NCBI RefSeq assembly: GCF_006539865.1
Contig: NZ_BJNV01000006.1
Coordinates: forward strand, 62,001-126,000
DNA: 64,000 nucleotides
Reading direction: 5' to 3'
From: Zoogloea ramigera
GTDB lineage: Bacteria > Pseudomonadota > Gammaproteobacteria > Burkholderiales > Rhodocyclaceae
How positions within the stretch are numbered: position 1 is the stretch's first letter; each line of letters opens with the position of its first letter. The notes below the pieces were generated by a model that was given only the letters and a program-made list of their open reading frames with translations, had not been told where the DNA came from and searched no databases. The translations under genes and the position numbers were made by a program. Positions 58,423 through 64,000 of this stretch are shown here, in pieces.

Positions 58423-59372
58423 CGAAGGCGCTGCTCACCTGCCTCTCCCACACCCCGCTGAAGGGCTACGTGGACCCGCTGCCGGCGGTGGTCGATGAAG
58501 TTGGCCAGGTCGTCGCCCAGCTGCGCGCCGAGATCGAGGCCTTCGACCCGGAGCTGGTCTTCCTGTTTGCGCCGGACCACTACAACGGCTTCTTCCTGGA
58601 TGCGATGCCCCAGCTGTGCATCGGCACCGCCGCCGATTCGGTGGGCGACTACCGCACCTCGGCGGGCCCGCTGGCCGTGCCGCGGGAGCTCGCCGAGGCC
58701 TGCGCCGCCGACGTGGTGGCCCGCGACATCGACCTCGCCGTGTCCTACCGCATGCAGGTGGACCACGGCTTCGCCCAGCCGCTCGAAGAGCTCACCGGCA
58801 GCCTCACCCGCTACCCGGTGATCCCGCTCTTCATCAACAGCGTCGCGCCGCCGGTGGTGAGCTTCCGGCGCGCCCGCCAGTTTGGTGAGGCGGTGGGCGA
58901 GTTTGCCCGCCAGCAGGGCAAGCGCGTGCTTTTCATCGGCTCCGGCGGCCTGTCCCACAACCCGCCGGTGCCGCAGATGGCCACCGCCACCCCCGAGGTG
59001 GCCGAGCGCCTGATCGCCGGCCGCAACCCCACGGCCGAGGCCCGCGCCGCCCGCCAGCAGCGCACCATCGACGCGGCCACCGGGTTTGCCGGCGGCAACA
59101 GCCCGCTGCACCCCCTCAACCCCAACTGGGACGAAGCCTTCATGGCCAACCTGGCCTGCCAGGACTGGGCCGCCCTCGACGGCTACGGCAACGACGCCAT
59201 CACCGAAGCGGCCGGCGCCTCGGCCCATGAAGTAAAAACCTGGGTCGCCGCCAACGCCGCCATGAACGCCGCCACCGGCGGCCACTACACGGCCCGGCCC
59301 CGCTATTACCGGGCGATCCCCGAATGGATCGCCGGCTTTGCCGCGCTCACCGGCACCTCGGCCAGCGCATGA
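58419..59372 (+). CDS. mhpB: 2,3-dihydroxyphenylpropionate 1,2-dioxygenase
   Basis: 317 residues from the ATG at 58419. A class III (LigB-type) extradiol dioxygenase: CLSHTPL near the start, [10 protein letters not shown] (active-site His about 115) and [10 protein letters not shown] (His about 180), matching E. coli MhpB histidines 115 and 179 in position. It cleaves the catechol ring meta to the hydroxyls. The hydrolase and lower-pathway genes (mhpC, D, E, F) are not seen before the window ends. Confidence 0.92.
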   Translation: MTKALLTCLSHTPLKGYVDPLPAVVDEVGQVVAQLRAEIEAFDPELVFLFAPDHYNGFFLDAMPQLCIGTAADSVGDYRTSAGPLAVPRELAEACAADVVARDIDLAVSYRMQVDHGFAQPLEELTGSLTRYPVIPLFINSVAPPVVSFRRARQFGEAVGEFARQQGKRVLFIGSGGLSHNPPVPQMATATPEVAERLIAGRNPTAEARAARQQRTIDAATGFAGGNSPLHPLNPNWDEAFMANLACQDWAALDGYGNDAITEAAGASAHEVKTWVAANAAMNAATGGHYTARPRYYRAIPEWIAGFAALTGTSASA

Positions 59373-59409
59373 ACCCGCAGCACCGCACCCCCAATCAGAG
59401 GAGACAACA

Positions 59410-60543
59410 ATGAAACTGAAGAACCTGTTCGTGATCACCGCCGCCGCCCTGGCCGCTGCTCCCGCCGTGGCCGACATCAACGTCGGCGTGGTGGCCTCCC
59501 TCACCGGCCCGGCCGCCGCTCTGGGCGCCGAGACGCGCAAGGCCGTGTCCCTGTTCCCGACCACCGTTGGCGGCGAGAAGGTTAACTTCATCCTGCTCGA
59601 CGACACCACCGACCCTACCGCGGCCGTCAAGAACGCCCGCAAGCTGATCAGCGAGGACAAGGTCGACGCCATCCTCGGCCCCAACCTCATCAGCACCGCG
59701 GTGGCGATGGCCGACGTGGCAAACGGCGAGAAGGTGCCGATGATCTCCGTCGCGCCCCTCGACGTCTCCGGCGACAAGCGCGGCTTCGTGTTCCGCAGCG
59801 AACCCTCCGCCGACCTGATGGTGCAGCGCGTGGTGGCCGACATGCTCGCCAACGGCGTCAAGACCGTCGGCTTCATCGGCTTCTCGGATTCGTGGGGCGA
59901 GGTGCTGCACAAGGCCCTCACCAAGGCCGCCGAGGGCAAGATCACCATCGTCGCCTCCGAGCGCTACGGCCGCGCCGACCCCAGCGTCCAGGCCCAGGCC
60001 CTCAAGGTGATCAGCGCCAAGCCCGACGCCGTCTTCGTGGGCGCCTCCGGCACGCCCGCCGCGATGCCCCAGATCACGCTGCGCGAGCGCGGCTTCAAGG
60101 GCCGCATCTACCAGTCCCACGGCGTCACCAGCAAGGAGTTCCTGCGGGTCGGTGGCAAGAACGTCGAAGGCGCGCTGATCCCGGTCGGCCCGGTGCTGGT
60201 GGCCGAGCAGCTGCCCGACAGCCACCCGACCAAGAAAAACGCAGTGGCCTTCGTGCAGACCCTTGAGGCCAAGTACGGCCCCGATTCCCGCTCCACCTTC
60301 GCCGGTGCCACCTGGGACGCCTGGCTGCTGCTGCAGAACGCCATCGCCGGCGCCCAGAAGGCCAAGGTCAAGGCCGGCACGCCGGAGTACCGCGCGGCGC
60401 TGCGTGACGGCATCGAGAAGACCAGCAAGCTGGTGGGCACCAACGGTGTTTACAGCATGGCGGCCGGCGACCACGCGGGCTACGACGCCAGCGCGATCGT
60501 GATGATCAAGGTCGAGAACAACCACTGGAAGCTGGTCAAGTAA
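59410..60543 (+). CDS. Branched-chain-type ABC substrate-binding protein
   Basis: 377 residues from the ATG at 59410 (AGAGGAG upstream). A cleavable signal peptide ends at about residue 22 (AVA). It is a Peripla_BP_6 (LivJ-like) fold: INVGVVASLTGPAAALG, ILGPNLISTA, GFSDSWGE and a C-terminal VGTNGVYSMA. Although related to amino-acid binding proteins, its place behind mhpAB points to binding of an aromatic acid, as for HmgE/PcaK-independent Liv-type importers in relatives. The ligand is inferred. Confidence 0.86.
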   Translation: MKLKNLFVITAAALAAAPAVADINVGVVASLTGPAAALGAETRKAVSLFPTTVGGEKVNFILLDDTTDPTAAVKNARKLISEDKVDAILGPNLISTAVAMADVANGEKVPMISVAPLDVSGDKRGFVFRSEPSADLMVQRVVADMLANGVKTVGFIGFSDSWGEVLHKALTKAAEGKITIVASERYGRADPSVQAQALKVISAKPDAVFVGASGTPAAMPQITLRERGFKGRIYQSHGVTSKEFLRVGGKNVEGALIPVGPVLVAEQLPDSHPTKKNAVAFVQTLEAKYGPDSRSTFAGATWDAWLLLQNAIAGAQKAKVKAGTPEYRAALRDGIEKTSKLVGTNGVYSMAAGDHAGYDASAIVMIKVENNHWKLVK

Positions 60544-60549
60544 GCGCCG

Positions 60550-60577
60550 CCGGGCCGGGCGCTGCCTGGCCCGGGCC
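60550..60577 (+). terminator. Intercistronic hairpin after the binding-protein gene
   Basis: GGCCGGGC (60553-60560) pairs with GCCTGGCC (60564-60571) over a 3-base loop with one G-U pair. Such a stem could stop part of transcription and keep binding-protein mRNA more abundant than permease mRNA. Confidence 0.4.
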
Positions 60578-60645
60578 TTTCGAAGCCTTGTCGTTTCCAC
60601 CCGCCGGCCCCCACCCGGGGCGGCGGGTTTCCACGGGAGTCCGCG

Positions 60646-61674
60646 ATGGATGCCGAAATCATTGCAATGCTCGGCCAGGACGGCGTCACCAACGGGGCGA
60701 TCTATGCGCTCCTGGCGCTGGCGCTGGTGCTGGTGTTTGCCGTCACCCGGGTCATCTTCATCCCCCAGGGTGAGTTTCTCGCCTGGGGGGCCCTCACCAT
60801 GGCGGCCCTCGAAAGCGGCCATTTCCCCGCCACGGTGTGGCTGCTGGTCGGCTGCGGCGTGCTGACGCTCGCCGTCGACGGCTTCTCGGCCACCGGCCGG
60901 CGCAGCATCGGCCGCTCCCTCCTGTGGAACCTGGCCTACCCGCTGGCGCTGGCGGGGCTGCTGTGGGGCCTGTCGCTCGCCGAGTTGCCCACCGCCGCGC
61001 GGGTGCTGATCGCCTTGGCGATCGTCGTGCCGATGGGGCCGATGCTCTACCGGGTGGCCTTCCAGCCGGTGGCCGAGGCGCCGGTGCTGGTGCTGCTGAT
61101 CATCTCGGTGGCGGTGCACCTGGCGATGGTCGGCCTGGGGCTGCTCATCTTCGGGCCCGAAGGTTCGCGCACCCAGCCTTTCAGCGAGGCCCAGTTCGAG
61201 CTCGGTTCGCTGATGATTGGCGGGCACACGCTGGTGGTGCTGGCGGCTTCGGTGGTGCTGATCGTCGCGCTCTACCTGTTCTTCGACCGCACGCTGTACG
61301 GCAAGGCCCTGCGCGCCACCGCCATCAACCGCAACGGCGCGCGCCTGATGGGCATCTCGCCGGCGCTGGCCGGGCGGCTGACCTTCTTTCTGGCGGCGGT
61401 CATCGGCGTGCTGTCGGGCCTGCTGGTGGCGCCGATCACCACCATCTACTACGACAGCGGCTTCCTGATCGGCCTCAAGGGCTTCGTCGCGGCCATCATC
61501 GGCGGGCTGGCCAGCTATCCGCTGGCGGCGGGCGGCGCGATCCTGGTCGGCCTGCTCGAATCCTTCTCGTCCTTCTGGGCGAGCGCCTTCAAGGACGTCA
61601 TCGTGTTCACGCTGATCATCCCGGTGCTGATGTGGCGCTCCCTCACTTCCCACCACGTGGAGGAAGAAGAATGA
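60646..61674 (+). CDS. Liv-type ABC permease, LivH-like
   Basis: 342 residues with about eight to nine membrane helices. The start ([23 protein letters not shown]) and the coupling loop region [17 protein letters not shown] are characteristic of LivH. The permease partner LivM is fused to the next gene. The final codons overlap that start as ATGA. Confidence 0.9.
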   Translation: MDAEIIAMLGQDGVTNGAIYALLALALVLVFAVTRVIFIPQGEFLAWGALTMAALESGHFPATVWLLVGCGVLTLAVDGFSATGRRSIGRSLLWNLAYPLALAGLLWGLSLAELPTAARVLIALAIVVPMGPMLYRVAFQPVAEAPVLVLLIISVAVHLAMVGLGLLIFGPEGSRTQPFSEAQFELGSLMIGGHTLVVLAASVVLIVALYLFFDRTLYGKALRATAINRNGARLMGISPALAGRLTFFLAAVIGVLSGLLVAPITTIYYDSGFLIGLKGFVAAIIGGLASYPLAAGGAILVGLLESFSSFWASAFKDVIVFTLIIPVLMWRSLTSHHVEEEE

Positions 61675-63506
61675 ACGCAAATACCCAAACCCGGGCCGCG
61701 CCCGGCGCGCCGTCGCGGCTCAGCCCCAAGCTGGTGCTTGGCGTGTTTCTGGTGCTGCTGGCGGCGGCGCCGCTGGTGCTGCCGGAGTTTTACGTAACGC
61801 TGCTCAACTACGTGGGGCTGTCGGCGCTGGTGGCCCTCGGGCTGGTGCTGCTGACCGGCGTCGGCGGGCTCACCAGCTTCGGGCAGGCGGCCTTCGTCGG
61901 GCTCGGCGGCTACACCACGGCGTGGCTCACCACCGCCCAGGATCTGCCGGGCTGGCTGGCCTTCATCGGCAGCTCGCCGTGGTTCACCCTGGTCGCCGGC
62001 CTGGTGATCACCGCCACGGTGGCGGTGATCCTCGGCTCGGTGACGCTCAAGCTGTCGGGCCACTTTTTGCCCCTGGGCACCATGGCCTGGGGTATCAGCC
62101 TGTATTTCCTGTTCGGCAACATGGAGTTCCTGGGCGGCCACGGCGGCCTGTCCGGCATCCCGCCGGTGAGCCTGTTCGGTTACGAGCTGGTGAACAACGG
62201 GCAGTTCTACTACCTCGTCTGGTGCTTCGTGCTGGCGGCGCTGTTCACCACCCGCAACCTGCTCGACTCCCGCGAGGGGCGGGCGATCCGCGCCCTCAAG
62301 GGCGGCATGGTGATGGCCGAGTCGATGGGTGTGGATACCTCCCGGGCGCGCATGGTGATCTTCGTGATCGCCGCGCTCCACGCCTGCGCGGCGGGCTGGC
62401 TGTATGCGCACCTGCAGCGCTTCGTTAACCCCACGCCCTTCGGGCTGCACATCGGCATCGAGTACCTCTTCATGGCGGTGGTCGGCGGCGCCGGGCAGGT
62501 GTGGGGCGCGCTGGTGGGGGCGGGCGTCATCACGGTGCTCAAGCAGTGGCTGCAGGACATCCTGCCCAAGGTGTTCGGCAGCGCCGGCAACTTCGAGGTG
62601 ATCATCTTCGGCGTGATGATGGTGATCGTGCTGCAGCGCGCCCGCGACGGCCTGTGGCCGCTCATCGCCGGCCTGGTGCCGGTGCGCGAGGCGCAAAAGA
62701 CCATCGACCCCGCCGCCACGCCGCTGGTCAAGAAGCCGCAGCCGCCGATGGGCGAGACCATCCTCGAGGCGAAGGACGTGACCCGCAAGTTTGGTGGCCT
62801 CGTCGCCAACAACAACATGAGCCTGTCGGTTAAGGCGGGCGAGATCCTGGCGCTCATCGGCCCCAACGGCGCCGGCAAGAGCACCATGTTCAACCAGCTG
62901 TCGGGCGTCGACACGCCGACCTCAGGCGACGTGCTGTTCCGCGGAAAGTCGGTGGCCGGCCACAGCTCGCGGGAGATCGCCGGGCTGGGCATGAGCCGCA
63001 CCTTCCAGCATGTGCGCCTGCTGCCCAAGATGACGGTGCTCGAGAACGTCGCCATCGGCGCCCACCGCCGCGGCAGCAAGGGCGTGCTGCCCGCCGCCTG
63101 GCGCCTCGACCGCGATGAAGAAGCACGCCTGCTGCGCGAGGCGGCCGTGCAGGTGGAGCGCGTCGGCCTGAAGGACTTCATGTTCGCCGAGGCCGGCAGC
63201 CTGGCCCTGGGCCAGCAGCGCATCCTCGAGATCGCCCGCGCTCTGTGCTCCGACCCCTGCCTGCTGCTGCTCGACGAGCCAGCCGCCGGCCTGCGCCTCA
63301 AGGAAAAACAGGCCCTCGCCGAGCTGCTGCGCCGCCTCAAGTCGGAGGGCATGGCGGTGCTGATCGTCGAGCACGATATGGACTTCGTGATGAGCCTGGT
63401 CGACCGGGTCGTCGTGATGGAGTTCGGCGAGAAGATCGCCGAGGGCCTGCCGGCCGAGATCCAGAGCAACCCGGCGGTGCTCGAAGCCTACCTGGGAGGT
63501 GTGTGA
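61671..63506 (+). CDS. LivM-LivG fusion: permease and ATPase in one chain
   Basis: 611 residues. The LivM permease part (about 15-330) has [20 protein letters not shown] and the coupling loop [18 protein letters not shown] linker of about 35 residues leads to a LivG ATPase (about 365-611): Walker [10 protein letters not shown] near 397, LALGQQR (signature), Walker [12 protein letters not shown] and H-loop VEHDMDF. The fusion occurs in several proteobacterial aromatic-acid importers. Confidence 0.9.
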   Translation: MNANTQTRAAPGAPSRLSPKLVLGVFLVLLAAAPLVLPEFYVTLLNYVGLSALVALGLVLLTGVGGLTSFGQAAFVGLGGYTTAWLTTAQDLPGWLAFIGSSPWFTLVAGLVITATVAVILGSVTLKLSGHFLPLGTMAWGISLYFLFGNMEFLGGHGGLSGIPPVSLFGYELVNNGQFYYLVWCFVLAALFTTRNLLDSREGRAIRALKGGMVMAESMGVDTSRARMVIFVIAALHACAAGWLYAHLQRFVNPTPFGLHIGIEYLFMAVVGGAGQVWGALVGAGVITVLKQWLQDILPKVFGSAGNFEVIIFGVMMVIVLQRARDGLWPLIAGLVPVREAQKTIDPAATPLVKKPQPPMGETILEAKDVTRKFGGLVANNNMSLSVKAGEILALIGPNGAGKSTMFNQLSGVDTPTSGDVLFRGKSVAGHSSREIAGLGMSRTFQHVRLLPKMTVLENVAIGAHRRGSKGVLPAAWRLDRDEEARLLREAAVQVERVGLKDFMFAEAGSLALGQQRILEIARALCSDPCLLLLDEPAAGLRLKEKQALAELLRRLKSEGMAVLIVEHDMDFVMSLVDRVVVMEFGEKIAEGLPAEIQSNPAVLEAYLGGV

Positions 63507-63656
63507 AATGGCCCCCACGCTCACTAATTTCGTGGAGGGGCGGCTTTGCGTGGCCGCCCCGTTCGGCAGGCACGGCGCCATGCGCCGTGAAACCCCTGCC
63601 TCACCCCTCCAAGGGGGCGCAGGTCTCCCTTGGGGCGGCCCGGCGGGAGACCTGTG

Positions 63657-64000
63657 ATGAGCAACAACAATGTACTCGAAGTCAAGAACCTCTCGGTGGC
63701 CTACGGCAAGGTCGAGGCGGTGAGCGGCGTGAGCCTTGCCGTTGGCGAGGGCAAGATCGTCACCGTGATCGGCCCCAACGGTGCCGGCAAGACGACCACC
63801 CTGTCGGCGATCATGGGCCTGCTGCCGTCCCGCGGCGAGGTGGCCTTCGACGGCAGCATCGAGCAGGTGCCGGAGGTCGAGCGGATGGTCGTGCGCGGCA
63901 TGAACCTGGTGCCCGAGAAGCGCGAACTGTTCGGCTCGATGAGCATCGAGGACAACCTGCTGCTCGGCGCCTTCCAGCGCCACCGCAGCGGCAAGCGCGA
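63657..64000 (+). CDS. Liv-type ABC ATPase, LivF-like (partial)
   Basis: 114 codons of the N-terminal part are in view from the ATG at 63657 (GGGAG upstream). Walker A GPNGAGKTT is at about 39-47 and LVPEKRELFGSMSIEDNL is the LivF-type Q-loop region. The gene runs off the window. The preceding 150-base spacer is non-coding and holds a CTTGGGGCGGCCC dispersed motif. Confidence 0.92.
   Translation, partial: MSNNNVLEVKNLSVAYGKVEAVSGVSLAVGEGKIVTVIGPNGAGKTTTLSAIMGLLPSRGEVAFDGSIEQVPEVERMVVRGMNLVPEKRELFGSMSIEDNLLLGAFQRHRSGKR

Overview
The window looks like a chromosomal segment of a high-GC betaproteobacterium, most likely of the Rhodocyclales (Azoarcus/Thauera type). This is inferred from gene content (nadE-glnB, a PHA synthase, many sensor kinases, a meta-cleavage mhp cluster with its own Liv-type transporter) and from codon use; no rRNA or marker gene was available to prove it. 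Coding is dense, third positions are mostly G or C, and many genes overlap by ATGA or TGATG.

Layout. 1-4.4 kb: end of a hemerythrin-like gene, a small membrane protein, a 110-bp direct repeat with DnaA boxes, a GAF-hybrid histidine kinase (- strand), a 21-bp iteron-like array, and a CnoX-type thioredoxin. 4.4-14.7 kb: an EF-G paralogue and a SulP permease (- strand), a very large sensor kinase reading frame broken by two in-frame TAG codons, and an MFS permease. 14.7-24.3 kb: a tight six-gene minus-strand run (outer-membrane factor, HlyD adaptor, RbbA-like ABC fusion, ABC permease, PHA synthase, ferric-reductase-like flavoprotein), divergent from a TetR regulator at 24.5 kb with two matching palindromic operators between them. 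25.1-29.9 kb: a GNAT/FemAB-like protein and housekeeping genes nadE, glnB and gltX.

29.9-46.1 kb is an island with lower GC and less biased codon use than its flanks. It starts with an IS3-family element lacking its right end, then an arylsulfotransferase-like lipoprotein, a decayed copy of the 5' end of gltX, and an ABC-dependent O-antigen locus: wzm, wzt, a VioB/NeuD-like acetyltransferase, a VioA-like aminotransferase and four large glycosyltransferase genes, one carrying three glycosyltransferase modules. It ends in a mobile-element remnant with 25-bp inverted arms that has cut off all but the 3' end of a membrane-protein gene. The sugar-nucleotide precursor genes and the chain-terminating enzyme are not in view.

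46.1-55.5 kb is core genome: pepN, a DedA protein, purN, a DUF3108 protein, an RsmB-like methyltransferase, a PLD-type nuclease, an MscS channel and rluE, with REP-like inverted repeats and a heptamer repeat between genes. 55.7-64 kb is a phenylpropanoid catabolic cluster: an IclR regulator (MhpR-like) divergent from mhpA-mhpB and a branched-chain-type ABC importer (substrate-binding protein, LivH, a LivM-LivG fusion, and LivF running off the end). It probably imports and ring-cleaves 3-(3-hydroxyphenyl)propionate-type compounds.
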